A stretch of DNA of 23,844 bases from NCBI GenBank assembly GCA_051877575.1, contig JBJEJA010000001.1, positions 1 through 23,844 on the forward strand. Reading direction: 5' to 3'. A program made the translations under genes and the position numbers. This stretch comes from UBA2882 sp051877575 (GTDB lineage Bacteria > Bacillota > Clostridia > Lachnospirales > Lachnospiraceae). Positions within the stretch are counted from its first letter, which is position 1. The number at the start of each line of letters is the position of its first letter. Under the pieces are notes generated by a model that was not told the DNA's origin, searched no databases, and saw nothing but the letters and a program-made list of their open reading frames with translations. Shown here in pieces: positions 6,865 to 14,552 of the stretch.

Positions 6865-7536
6865 TTAATTGTGTTTTCGATCCTTTATTTTACAATATAT
6901 GATTGCTGCCAGCGTACTGATGAAGGTGGCTATGATTGCAGGTGCAATAATGACTGCCGGATTGACACTGCCGTACTGACTGCGGTAGGCAATCATATTA
7001 ACAGGAATCAACTGCAGGGAAGAAATATTTAAAATCAGAAAAATACACATTTCATTGCTGGCGGTTCTTCCTCTTGTCATTTTTTTATTCTCTGCTTTTT
7101 CGCTTTCTTTTCCCCTCTTTTTATTCTCCCTCCCGTCGTCTTCCATATATTCCGGATTGCCCCGTTCCTTTTCCAACTGTGTCAAAGCTTCCATTGCTTT
7201 TAATCCGGCCGGAGTTGCAGCCCAGCCCAGCCCCAGAATATTTGCGATAAAATTAACGGAAATATAGGACATCGCCGGATGCTCTTTCGGAATACGCGGA
7301 AACAGGAAGCGCAAAATCGGCCTTAACCCCCTTGTCAGGCTGTCCACCAGACCGGAATCCTTTGCGATTTCCATCATTCCGGTCCATAACGCTACCACAC
7401 CCAGCATGGTGATGCACAACTGCACAGCTTCTTTGGAAGAATCGATTACCCCGTTTGATATCTCGGCCATCTGTCCCGTAACGGACCCATAAATAATACC
7501 CACAATGATCATAAAAATCCAAATATAGTTCAGCAA
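6865..7536 (-). CDS. spmA: Spore maturation protein A
   Basis: A 223-residue polytopic membrane protein with the nucleoside-recognition domain, recognised as SpmA by its N-terminus (LNYIWIFMIIVG), NFIANILGLGWAATPAGLKAME (95-116) and ASNEMCIFLILNISSLQLIP (159-178). With SpmB it is needed for late spore core dehydration in Bacillus. The start appears to be TTG 7536: it gives the family's usual N-terminus, whereas the first ATG, at 7512, would cut into the first helix. Residues about 122-156, between two membrane parts, form a very charged loop rich in Lys, Glu, Arg and Gly that is longer than I expect for SpmA (usually near 200 residues). A sigma-E promoter candidate lies at 7565-7592. The radical-SAM gene follows after 38 nt; spmB lies 3.3 kb downstream. 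Confidence 0.9.
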   Translation of the reverse strand: MLNYIWIFMIIVGIIYGSVTGQMAEISNGVIDSSKEAVQLCITMLGVVALWTGMMEIAKDSGLVDSLTRGLRPILRFLFPRIPKEHPAMSYISVNFIANILGLGWAATPAGLKAMEALTQLEKERGNPEYMEDDGRENKKRGKESEKAENKKMTRGRTASNEMCIFLILNISSLQLIPVNMIAYRSQYGSVNPAVIIAPAIIATFISTLAAIIYCKIKDRKHN

Positions 7537-7564
7537 TTTTCTGTCTCTGCCATGATTTTTTTAT

Positions 7565-7592
7565 ATTTTATGAAAAGGACAACGGAATATGC
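7565..7592 (-). promoter_or_regulatory. sigma-E sporulation promoter candidate of spmA
   Basis: On the minus strand GCATATT (7586-7592), a 13-nt spacer and CATAAAAT (7565-7572). The -10 agrees with 7 of 8 positions of CATACAMT, and the -35 fits GHATATT. Transcription would start about 20 nt before the TTG start codon. Mother-cell sigma-E control is what is known for spmA in Bacillus. Confidence 0.6.
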
Positions 7593-7603
7593 TTTTTTGA
7601 GCA

Positions 7604-7632
7604 TTGAAAATCTTGCAAAAATTGTCTATAAT
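7604..7632 (+). promoter_or_regulatory. sigma-A promoter of the DHH phosphoesterase gene
   Basis: TTGAAA (7604-7609), 17 nt, perfect TATAAT (7627-7632). The roughly 65-nt leader contains a small perfect hairpin, ATGCAG/CTGCAT with a 6-nt loop (7651-7668), with no run of T after it, so it is not a terminator. Confidence 0.7.
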
Positions 7633-7704
7633 GTATTTAATTAGGGTTTGATGCAGGTTTTTCTGCATTTGGGCAATTAATAGTATTTGAGAGGGAGTTT
7701 CATT

Positions 7705-8625
7705 ATGAGATTAATAACACGTTCAGATTTTGACGGGCTTGCATGTGGTGCATTATTAAAAGAAGCAGGTATTATTGACAATTGGAAGTTTGCACATCCC
7801 AAGGATCTGCAGGATGGCCTGGTTGAAGTAACGGAGGATGACTGTCTTGCCAATGTTCCTTTCGTAGAGGGTTGCGGGCTTTGGTTCGACCATCACTCCA
7901 GCGAGCACGAGAGACTGGCTCTGGAAGGAAAATATAAAGGCGAAAGCCGCATTACCCCTTCCTGTGCAAGAATCATTTATGAATATTACGGCGGAAAAGA
8001 AAGATTTCCTCAGTTTGACGATATGATGGAAGCTGTTGACAAAGTTGACTCCGGCAATCTTACCATTGATGAAATCCAAAATCCTCAGGGATGGATCCTA
8101 ATCGGCTTTTTGATGGATCCCCGTACCGGTCTCGGACGTTTCCGCAATTTCACAATTTCCAACTATCAGTTGATGGAGAAATTGATTGATGCCTGTCGTA
8201 CCATGACCACAGACGAAATTCTTTCTCTTCCTGATATCAAAGAACGTATTGAAGTATACAACGAACAGACCGAGAAGTTTAAAGAAATGGTTCAGACTTA
8301 TACAAAGGTAGACGGCAACGTAATCATCACGGATTTAAGAGGTGTGGATCCGATCTATACCGGAAACCGCTTTATGATCTACAGCATGTATCCGGAACAG
8401 AATATTTCCGCATGGATTGTCAACGGTAAAGGCGGCGCCGGCTGTTCTGCAGCAGTAGGCTACAGCATCTTAAATCGCACCAGTGATGTCAATGTAGGAA
8501 GCCTGATGCTGAAATACGGCGGCGGCGGTCATAAAAAAGTCGGTACCTGCCAGTTCTCCGATGAAAATATGGCAGAAGATCTTCCGAAGATGCTGGCAGA
8601 GCTTTGTGCGCTGGCAAATCAATAA
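7705..8625 (+). CDS. DHH-family phosphoesterase (exopolyphosphatase-like)
   Basis: A 306-residue cytoplasmic protein of the DHH/DHHA1 superfamily. Metal-binding motifs visible are RSDFDG (6-11), FDHHSS (61-66, containing the defining DHH) and, in the C-terminal DHHA1 part, YGGGGHKKVG (271-280). Members hydrolyse phosphodiester or phosphoanhydride bonds in short oligonucleotides, pAp, cyclic dinucleotides or polyphosphate; sequence alone does not choose among these, and homologues are often labelled exopolyphosphatase. The ATG at 7705 is preceded by GAGAGGGAG; an in-frame TTG at 7687 has no site. It is a single gene with its own sigma-A promoter, divergent from spmA and convergent with fabH across a shared terminator. 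Confidence 0.85.
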   Translation: MRLITRSDFDGLACGALLKEAGIIDNWKFAHPKDLQDGLVEVTEDDCLANVPFVEGCGLWFDHHSSEHERLALEGKYKGESRITPSCARIIYEYYGGKERFPQFDDMMEAVDKVDSGNLTIDEIQNPQGWILIGFLMDPRTGLGRFRNFTISNYQLMEKLIDACRTMTTDEILSLPDIKERIEVYNEQTEKFKEMVQTYTKVDGNVIITDLRGVDPIYTGNRFMIYSMYPEQNISAWIVNGKGGAGCSAAVGYSILNRTSDVNVGSLMLKYGGGGHKKVGTCQFSDENMAEDLPKMLAELCALANQ

Positions 8626-8643
8626 TACATAACGCTATATAAT

Positions 8644-8689
8644 AAAAAAAGAGGTTGTTATATTCTTCATTAATATAACAGCCTCTTTT
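8644..8689. terminator. Bidirectional intrinsic terminator between the DHH gene and fabH
   Basis: A 14-bp stem (8651-8664 with 8672-8685, a single G-T wobble) and a 7-nt loop, flanked by seven A on the left and four T on the right, can end transcripts from both sides. It closes the fab operon and the DHH gene. Confidence 0.88.
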
Positions 8690-8693
8690 CATT

Positions 8694-9656
8694 TTACCAT
8701 TCCATCACGCTGGCACTCCAGGTAAGTCCTGCTCCAAAGCCCGCAAGGACAATCTTGTCGCCGCGCTGCAGCATTCCTTTTTTGTTGACCTCATCCAACA
8801 AAATCGGTACGCTTCCTGCAGAAATATTTCCGCAATGCTCCAGGGTTGTGGGGAATTTATCCAAATCCACCTTCAGTCTCTTTGCCACGGACTGGATAAT
8901 ACGGATATTGGCCTGATGCAGCAGGAAGTATTTGATGTCTGAAACATCCAGCCCTGCTTCATCCAACACTTCCCGAATGCTGGCAGGCACTGTACTTACT
9001 GCAAATTTATATACTTCCTGTCCGTCCATATATACATAATCCGGCTCCGTCGTGGTCTGCACCAACGGATTATTGTTCTGCCGGTTTTTGCATGACAGAA
9101 CCATTCCCTTAGCGCCGTCAGCACCCTGCGTAAATTTTATGAGCCCGGTTTCATCGGCTTTTACAACCGCTGCCCCCGCCCCGTCTCCAAACAGTACACA
9201 GGTACTTCTGTCATTCCAGTCCATGAGCTTGCTCAATGTTTCTGCACCGATTACCAAAGCATTCTTGTAAATACCGCTGTTGATATAGGCATATGCCGTG
9301 TTCATGGCAAACATAAAACCGGAACATGCGGCATTGATATCAAATGCCACCGCATTTTCCGCTCCGATCATACTCTGCACTTCGCAGGCGGTAGATGGTG
9401 TCACATAATCTCCGGATAAAGTTCCCACAATCACCATATCCAGTTCTTCCGCCTTCATCCCGGCCTCATCCAAAGCACGTTTTGCTGCCTCGGCAGACAT
9501 CTGTGCCGTTGTCTCTTCTTTTACCAGATGACGCATTCGGATTCCGGTCCTGCTGGATATCCATTCATCGGAAGTATCCATAATCTTCGCCAAATCGTCA
9601 TTGGTCACAATATTCTCGGGAAGATAACTTCCCGTTCCCATAACTCTGATCGTCAT
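8694..9656 (-). CDS. fabH: Beta-ketoacyl-ACP synthase III
   Basis: A 320-residue condensing enzyme that joins an acyl-CoA primer to malonyl-ACP to begin fatty acid synthesis. The catalytic triad is in place: Cys111 in NAACSGF, His247 in LLHQANIR and Asn277 in HCGNISAGS. The TSDEWISSRTGI segment (28-39), typical of the CoA-binding side, is present. The length is normal. The ATG at 9656 is preceded by AGGAAA, 6 nt after the fabK stop. It is the last gene of the fab operon, directly before the terminator, whereas in streptococcal and many other Firmicutes fab clusters fabH is first. The chain-type preference (straight or branched primer) cannot be read reliably. Confidence 0.95.
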   Translation of the reverse strand: MTIRVMGTGSYLPENIVTNDDLAKIMDTSDEWISSRTGIRMRHLVKEETTAQMSAEAAKRALDEAGMKAEELDMVIVGTLSGDYVTPSTACEVQSMIGAENAVAFDINAACSGFMFAMNTAYAYINSGIYKNALVIGAETLSKLMDWNDRSTCVLFGDGAGAAVVKADETGLIKFTQGADGAKGMVLSCKNRQNNNPLVQTTTEPDYVYMDGQEVYKFAVSTVPASIREVLDEAGLDVSDIKYFLLHQANIRIIQSVAKRLKVDLDKFPTTLEHCGNISAGSVPILLDEVNKKGMLQRGDKIVLAGFGAGLTWSASVMEW

Positions 9657-9662
9657 AATGTA

Positions 9663-10730
9663 CTATTTCCTTTTTACTCCAAATTCTTCCATAATATCTT
9701 TTACATGTTCCAGCTTTTGGGCTCGATAGGCATTTGCCCCGCAAAACAGCAGTGCCTGATCTACCTTTCCCATCGCCGCATTTACCAGACTTTCGGTAAT
9801 GCAGTACGGTGTTTCCGCAGGATGACAGGTAGAGATACAAAGATGGCATTTCCCGTGAGGTATCTTCCCTTCTATTGCTTTCTTCATAAATGGATTCAAG
9901 ATGGCGCGCCCCGGCATTCCTACAGGACTTTTTACAATCACGATATCTTCTTTTTTTGCATCAATATAGGCCTGTTTATAAGCGTCCGCAGCATCGCACT
10001 CATAAGTCGTCACAAACCTGGTTGCCACCTGCACACCGGCAGCTCCCAGTTCCAGAGCATGTTCCATATCCTCTCTGTCATAGATGCCGCCTGCCACGAT
10101 CACAGGAATTTCTCTGCCTGCTTTTTCCTCATAGCTCTTTACATACTGAATGATTTCCTTAATGACTTTATCATAGTCCAATCCGTCAATGTCTTGCAAC
10201 TGTTCTGTCGAAAATCCCAAATGACCGCCTGCCAAAGGTCCTTCGATTACGATTCCGTCCGGATAACGATGATATTTTTTCTCCCAATATCTGCAGATAA
10301 CCTGAGCAGATTTCAGACTGGAAACAATGGGAAGGATTTTCGTTCTGCTGCCTGTTACCATACGAGGCAGATCCACCGGCAGCCCGGCTCCCGAAATGAT
10401 CAGGTCAGCCTGTGCTTCCACGGCTGCCTTTACATATTTCTCATACTCTTTGGTGGCAACCATGATATTGACACCGATCAGACCATTCCCGTCCGCAATT
10501 TCTCTGGCTTTGGAGATTTCCTGACCAATTGCTCTCAGATTGGCCTCTATGGGATGCTGATCCCAATCGGCTTCCCGGTACCCGATCTGTGCCGTAGAAA
10601 TAATACCGATGCCTCCGTTGGCTGCCACTGCTCCGGCCAGACCGGATAAGCTGATGCCGACACCCATACCTCCCTGCACTACGGGAACAGTTGCCGTCAA
10701 ATCCCCTATTTTTAGCGCCTTGATTTCCAT
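9663..10730 (-). CDS. fabK: FabK-like FMN enoyl-ACP reductase (nitronate monooxygenase family) with C-terminal cysteine cluster
   Basis: A 355-residue TIM-barrel flavoprotein. FMN-site features are VVQGGMGVG (17-25), EGPLAGGHLG (163-172, with the conserved His170), VAGGI (212-216) and GVQVATRF (232-239). The family includes nitronate monooxygenases and FabK, the FMN-dependent enoyl-ACP reductase that does the last step of each elongation cycle. Placement between fabZ and fabH, with no other enoyl reductase in the cluster, favours FabK, but the protein is about 35-40 residues longer than pneumococcal FabK and differs in the C-terminal third, where CHLCISTC (295-302), Cys310 and Cys330 form a CX2CX3CX7C pattern that could bind an iron-sulfur cluster or zinc. 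The ATG at 10730 follows the fabZ stop by 9 nt. Substrate is inferred from context only. Confidence 0.75.
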   Translation of the reverse strand: MEIKALKIGDLTATVPVVQGGMGVGISLSGLAGAVAANGGIGIISTAQIGYREADWDQHPIEANLRAIGQEISKAREIADGNGLIGVNIMVATKEYEKYVKAAVEAQADLIISGAGLPVDLPRMVTGSRTKILPIVSSLKSAQVICRYWEKKYHRYPDGIVIEGPLAGGHLGFSTEQLQDIDGLDYDKVIKEIIQYVKSYEEKAGREIPVIVAGGIYDREDMEHALELGAAGVQVATRFVTTYECDAADAYKQAYIDAKKEDIVIVKSPVGMPGRAILNPFMKKAIEGKIPHGKCHLCISTCHPAETPYCITESLVNAAMGKVDQALLFCGANAYRAQKLEHVKDIMEEFGVKRK

Positions 10731-10739
10731 AATGATTTC

Positions 10740-11183
10740 CTAGCCTTCCTTAGCTGCTCCTATGGCAAAGGTCAGTTCTGCCTGTGCGACCACTTTTCCG
10801 TCCACATAAGCCTTTGCGCTTCCGACTCCGATAGGTCCCTTCATTTTGATGATTTCCGTTTCCATCATCAGCACATCCCCGGGAAGCACTTTCCCTTTAA
10901 AACGCGCTTCTTTGATCCCGCCAAAGAATACCAGTTTCCCTTTATTTTCCGGCATGCTTAAAATTGCTACCGCACCAACCTGCGCCAGTGCTTCTATGAT
11001 CAGCACACCCGGCATAACCGGCTCTCCCGGAAAATGACCCGCAAAAAAAGGCTCATTATAAGTCACGCATTTTTTCCCTACCGCACGGGTGCCCGGCTCC
11101 AGCTCCTCTATGGTGTCCACCAGCATAAACGGCTGTCTGTGGGGCAGAATATCCAAAATTTCCTTTGTTGTTAATACTGACAT
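10740..11183 (-). CDS. fabZ: 3-hydroxyacyl-ACP dehydratase FabZ
   Basis: A 147-residue hot-dog-fold dehydratase that removes water from 3-hydroxyacyl-ACP to give trans-2-enoyl-ACP. Catalytic residues are seen in HFPGEPVMPGVLIIEAL: His50 and Glu64. The early ILPHRQPFMLVD (9-20) is the family opening. I start at ATG 11183, 6 nt after AGAGG; the other ATG, at 11189, touches that site directly. It sits 37 nt after fabF and 9 nt before fabK. No fabA, fabM or second fabZ is present here, so how unsaturated acids are made is not shown. Confidence 0.95.
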   Translation of the reverse strand: MSVLTTKEILDILPHRQPFMLVDTIEELEPGTRAVGKKCVTYNEPFFAGHFPGEPVMPGVLIIEALAQVGAVAILSMPENKGKLVFFGGIKEARFKGKVLPGDVLMMETEIIKMKGPIGVGSAKAYVDGKVVAQAELTFAIGAAKEG

Positions 11184-11220
11184 TTCCATCCTCTTTTCTT
11201 AACATTACATTTTCCATTAC

Positions 11221-12456
11221 TTATTCGTCATACTTTTTCACAATGATCGTTGCGTTGTGACCGCCAAATCCCAATGAATTGGAGAGTGCATAAGTAAAGT
11301 CTCCCGTTACGGGTTCCATACAATAATCCAGATCGCATCCTTCATCGGGGTTTTCCAGCCCAACTGTCTGATGCAGATATCCTTCCTCAAGCTCTTTGAC
11401 ACAGGTAATAAATTCGATGGCACCTGCGGCTCCCAGCAAGTGTCCGATCATGGACTTGGTGGAATTGATCTTCATTTTCTTTGCATGCTCACCAAACGTC
11501 AGTTTAATCGCTCTTGTTTCAAACAGGTCATTGTGATGTGTACTGGTGCCGTGTGCATTGATATACATAATATCTTCCGGCTGCAATCCCGCATCCTTTA
11601 CGGCATTGGTCATGGCTCTTGCCGCACCCGAACCGTCTTCTACGGGGGAAGTGATATGATAAGCATCCGAGGAACAACCGTACCCTACGACTTCGCCGTA
11701 AATTTTTGCTCCACGCTTTTTGGCATGTTCCAATTCTTCCAATACAACGACCGCTGCACCTTCGCCCATAACAAAGCCGCTTCTGTCCTTATCAAAAGGC
11801 ATACAGCATCTTTCCGGGTCATCGGAACTTGTCAATGCGGTTAATGCCCCAAAACCGGCCACACCTACATATGTAATACAGCTTTCCGTACCGCCGGCAA
11901 CCATAACATCTGCGTCCCCGTACTGAATGGTACGATATGCCTCGCCGATGGAATTTGTTCCGGTTGCACATGCTGTTACACAGTTGATGCTTTTTCCCTT
12001 TAAGCCAAACTGAATGGAAACATTTCCTGCCGCCATATTGCTGATCATCATAGGAACCATCAGCGGGTTACTACGGCTGGGTCCCTTCGTTAAAATCTTC
12101 TCATATTCTCTTTCCACCGTCTGCAAAGAACCGATACCGGAGCCGATAGAAACACCTGCCATATATGGATCTTCCTTCTCCATATCCAGTTTCGCATCAG
12201 CAATGGCTTCCTTTGCTGCCGCTACCGCATACTGGCAGAACAGCTCCATACGCTTTGCAGCTTTAAAGTCCATATAGTTTTTACCCTCAAAGCCTTTTAC
12301 TTCTGCAGCCACATGACACTTATATTCGGAAGCGTCAAACTTGCTGATGATTCCGAATCCCTTTTTTCCTTCCTTAATGGATGCCCAGAATTCGTCCACA
12401 CTTAATCCGATAGGGGTAATGGCTCCCATCCCGGTTACTACTACTCTTCTACTCAT
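11221..12456 (-). CDS. fabF: Beta-ketoacyl-ACP synthase II
   Basis: A 411-residue elongating condensing enzyme adding malonyl-ACP units. The catalytic Cys163 (VTACATGTN), His302 (NAHGTSTHHND) and His339 (KSMIGHLLGAAGA) lie almost exactly where E. coli FabF has them (163, 303, 340). The N-terminus RRVVVTGMGAITPIG and the C-terminal NSLGFGGHNATI are complete. I start at ATG 12456, preceded by AAGGCGG at 8 nt; an in-frame TTG at 12477 would abut fabG and has no site. It follows fabG by 22 nt. Members of this family are also called KAS II; FabB is less likely given the length and the clostridial context. Confidence 0.95.
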   Translation of the reverse strand: MSRRVVVTGMGAITPIGLSVDEFWASIKEGKKGFGIISKFDASEYKCHVAAEVKGFEGKNYMDFKAAKRMELFCQYAVAAAKEAIADAKLDMEKEDPYMAGVSIGSGIGSLQTVEREYEKILTKGPSRSNPLMVPMMISNMAAGNVSIQFGLKGKSINCVTACATGTNSIGEAYRTIQYGDADVMVAGGTESCITYVGVAGFGALTALTSSDDPERCCMPFDKDRSGFVMGEGAAVVVLEELEHAKKRGAKIYGEVVGYGCSSDAYHITSPVEDGSGAARAMTNAVKDAGLQPEDIMYINAHGTSTHHNDLFETRAIKLTFGEHAKKMKINSTKSMIGHLLGAAGAIEFITCVKELEEGYLHQTVGLENPDEGCDLDYCMEPVTGDFTYALSNSLGFGGHNATIIVKKYDE

Positions 12457-12478
12457 GAATTTTTCCGCCTTTCTCAAT

Positions 12479-13219
12479 TTACATTGCCATTCCGCCGTCT
12501 ACGGAAATTACCTGACCTGTTATGTAAGAAGCCTTGGAGCTTGCCAGAAACGCAACCGTTTCGGCAATATCTTTCGGTGTCCCCACTCTCCTTAAAGGTA
12601 TCTGCTGCAAAGTTGCTTCCTTTGCCGCATCTGTCATGGCATCTGTCATATCCGTCGCAATAAATCCCGGTGCTACCGCATTTACCGTGATATTTCTGCT
12701 TGCCAGTTCCCTTGCCATACTCTTGGTTAATCCAATAACTCCCGCCTTGGAAGCCGCATAATTTGCCTGACCTGCATTTCCCAAAATACCCGTTACGGAA
12801 GCCATATTGATAATGGCACCGGACTTCTGTTTCAAAAACGGGCGGTACATATGCTTAATCGTATTGTATGTCCCCTTTAAATTGGTATCGATAACAGCCG
12901 CAAAATCCTCCGGCGTCATTCTCATTAACAGATTATCCTTTGTAATCCCTGCATTATTTACCAGAATATCAATCTTCCCAAATTCTTCAAGTGCTTTCTG
13001 AATCATTTCTCCGCAGGCATCAAAATCTGCAACGGAACACTGCACAGCCTCTGCCTTCCGTCCCATTTCCCTGATCTGTGCCACGACTTCATTTGCTTTC
13101 TCTTCAGAACCGTTGTAATTAACGATCACGTCCGCTCCGTAGGATGCCAACGTCAAAGCGATCTCTCTTCCGATACCGCGGCTTGCGCCGGTTACCAGTG
13201 CTACTTTTCCTTCTAACAT
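12479..13219 (-). CDS. fabG: 3-oxoacyl-ACP reductase FabG
   Basis: A 246-residue short-chain dehydrogenase reducing 3-oxoacyl-ACP with NADPH. The cofactor motif GASRGIG is at 11-17, NNAG at 88-91, and the catalytic Asn113, Ser141, Tyr154 and Lys158 (YAASK) are all present. The C-terminal YITGQVISVDGGM is typical of FabG. AGGAGAAGG directly precedes the ATG. It follows fabD by 25 nt and precedes fabF by 22 nt, so it is clearly within the operon. Unlike many SDR proteins, its place in a full fab cluster makes the specific call safe. Confidence 0.96.
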   Translation of the reverse strand: MLEGKVALVTGASRGIGREIALTLASYGADVIVNYNGSEEKANEVVAQIREMGRKAEAVQCSVADFDACGEMIQKALEEFGKIDILVNNAGITKDNLLMRMTPEDFAAVIDTNLKGTYNTIKHMYRPFLKQKSGAIINMASVTGILGNAGQANYAASKAGVIGLTKSMARELASRNITVNAVAPGFIATDMTDAMTDAAKEATLQQIPLRRVGTPKDIAETVAFLASSKASYITGQVISVDGGMAM

Positions 13220-13244
13220 ATCCTTCTCCTTTTATTTCTGTTAT

Positions 13245-14165
13245 TTATGCCAATGCTTCTGCAACTTTATCCAGATCTTCCAATTTCTCAACATTATAAA
13301 CCTTCATATCCCGATTGATCTTACGCATAAAACCTGTCAGCGTTTTTCCCGGTCCGATCTCCACAAAAGTATCCACGCCGTCTGCAATCATTTTCTCTAT
13401 GGTCTGCTGCCATTTCACGGAAGAGGACACCTGTTTTTCCAACAGAGGTTTTACATCTTCCACATTTGTCACATAATCCGCTGTGACATTGGCAATATAC
13501 GGAATTGCAATCGGATGGATTTCCACATGCTTCAACTCTTCCCCCAGCTTTTCGCCTGCACCTGTCAGCATCGCCGAATGGAAAGGTCCGCTGACTTTAA
13601 GCGGTACACATCTTTTTGCACCTGCCTCACTGCACTTTGCAGCCGCTGCCTCTACTGCTGCAGCTTCGCCGGTAATAACCGTCTGCCCGGGGCAATTATA
13701 ATTTGCAATGGAAACAATCCCGTCCGTACTCTCACAAGCCTCTTCGATTTTTTCTGTATCAAGACCCAGCACTGCCGTCATCGCTCCCCCTGTCGGAACC
13801 GCCTCCTGCATATAGATGCCTCTTTTACGAACCAATGCGAAAGCATCTTCTGCCGTCAGCACGCCGCTTGCTACCAGTGCGCCATATTCGCCCAGACTTA
13901 AGCCTGCTGTTACATCCGGTTTCATCCCCTTTTCTTCCAACGCTTTCAACATTGCTACTTCAACCGCCACCATTGCGATCTGCGTATATTCCGTTATATT
14001 GATCCGCTCGTTTTCTTCAAAGCAGAGAGAAACCACATCCAATCCGCTGGCTTCGGATGCCTTTTCAAAAATTTCCTTACAAAGAGGAAGAGCATCATAA
14101 AACTCTTTCCCCATTCCAACATACTGCGATCCCTGTCCCGGGAACATAAATGCTATTTTTCCCAT
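13245..14165 (-). CDS. fabD: Malonyl-CoA:ACP transacylase
   Basis: A 306-residue acyltransferase that moves malonyl from CoA to ACP. FPGQGSQYVGMG is at 8-19, the nucleophile Ser90 in GLSLGEY, Arg115 and the catalytic His196 in GPFHSAML. The residue before Ser is Leu, where E. coli has His (GHSLG); this GLSLG form is familiar in clostridial FabD. GAGAGG lies upstream of the ATG. It is separated from acpP by about 106 nt containing a terminator and a FabT box, so it can be expressed at a different level from acpP. Confidence 0.95.
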   Translation of the reverse strand: MGKIAFMFPGQGSQYVGMGKEFYDALPLCKEIFEKASEASGLDVVSLCFEENERINITEYTQIAMVAVEVAMLKALEEKGMKPDVTAGLSLGEYGALVASGVLTAEDAFALVRKRGIYMQEAVPTGGAMTAVLGLDTEKIEEACESTDGIVSIANYNCPGQTVITGEAAAVEAAAAKCSEAGAKRCVPLKVSGPFHSAMLTGAGEKLGEELKHVEIHPIAIPYIANVTADYVTNVEDVKPLLEKQVSSSVKWQQTIEKMIADGVDTFVEIGPGKTLTGFMRKINRDMKVYNVEKLEDLDKVAEALA

Positions 14166-14191
14166 TTTCTATCCTCTCCCGTTTCTAATAC

Positions 14192-14204
14192 TTTGATATT
14201 CAAA
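14192..14204 (-). promoter_or_regulatory. FabT-type operator upstream of fabD
   Basis: TTTGATATTCAAA is a perfect TTTGA-N3-TCAAA inverted repeat, agreeing with the streptococcal FabT box core. It lies between the acpP terminator and the fabD ribosome site. No clear -35/-10 pair was found beside it, so it may act on a weak promoter or on readthrough. Confidence 0.65.
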
Positions 14205-14216
14205 ATATTGCTTTCT

Positions 14217-14249
14217 GAAAAAAGGAGATCCGCTGGTTTCGGACCTCCT
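14217..14249 (-). terminator. Intrinsic terminator or attenuator after acpP
   Basis: On the minus strand a 10-bp stem (14240-14249 with 14223-14232, one G-T wobble), 7-nt loop and six T. It begins 22 nt after the acpP stop. Partial termination here would give more acpP mRNA than downstream fab mRNA. Confidence 0.85.
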
Positions 14250-14271
14250 CAATTGTCTCGCAAATCCGCTA

Positions 14272-14505
14272 TTATGCCTCTACGCCTTTGCTCTTCATGT
14301 ATTCAATAACAGCACCTACAGTTGTAATCTGCTCTAAATCTTCGGAAGGAATTTCGATTCCGTACTCCTCTTCAAAAGCCATGACCAATTCGAACAAGTC
14401 TAAGGAGTCAGCTCCTAAATCATCTTTAAAAGAAGAATCTTCTGTAATCTCAACTCCATCTAAATTTAACTGTTCTTCGATAATTTCTTTTACTCTTTCT
14501 AACAT
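14272..14505 (-). CDS. acpP: Acyl carrier protein
   Basis: A 77-residue acidic helical protein that carries growing acyl chains. The phosphopantetheine attachment site is Ser34 in LGADSLDLFELVM. AAGGAG lies 9 nt before the ATG. It is the first gene of the fab operon, with its own strong sigma-A promoter and FabT box, and is followed by a terminator before fabD. This arrangement fits the known need for much more ACP than enzyme. A second specialised ACP is less likely because of the full fab context. Confidence 0.97.
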   Translation of the reverse strand: MLERVKEIIEEQLNLDGVEITEDSSFKDDLGADSLDLFELVMAFEEEYGIEIPSEDLEQITTVGAVIEYMKSKGVEA

Positions 14506-14535
14506 TGTTTTCTTCTCCTTTTTATTGACAGAAAT

Positions 14536-14552
14536 AGTTTGACATTCAAAGT
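14536..14552 (-). promoter_or_regulatory. FabT-type operator over the acpP promoter
   Basis: The forward strand reads AGTTTGACATTCAAAGT, containing a perfect TTTGA-N3-TCAAA (14538-14550). It overlaps the end of the -10 and the transcription start of the acpP promoter, so a bound repressor would block initiation. Confidence 0.75.

Noticed and set aside
7651..7668. Leader hairpin before the DHH gene as a riboswitch
   Set aside because: Only a 6-bp stem with no conserved riboswitch elements and no terminator; the leader is too short.
9528..10649. A long open frame (373 codons) on the plus strand opposite fabK and fabH
   Set aside because: It lies antisense to two well-supported fab genes, has low-complexity His/Ser/Phe-rich composition and no ribosome site. 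The same holds for the plus-strand frame at 16272-16910 opposite yaaT.
13896..13898. FabD with GLSLG instead of GHSLG as a possible active-site defect
   Set aside because: Ser90, Arg115 and His196 are present, and the GLSLG form is familiar in clostridial FabD.
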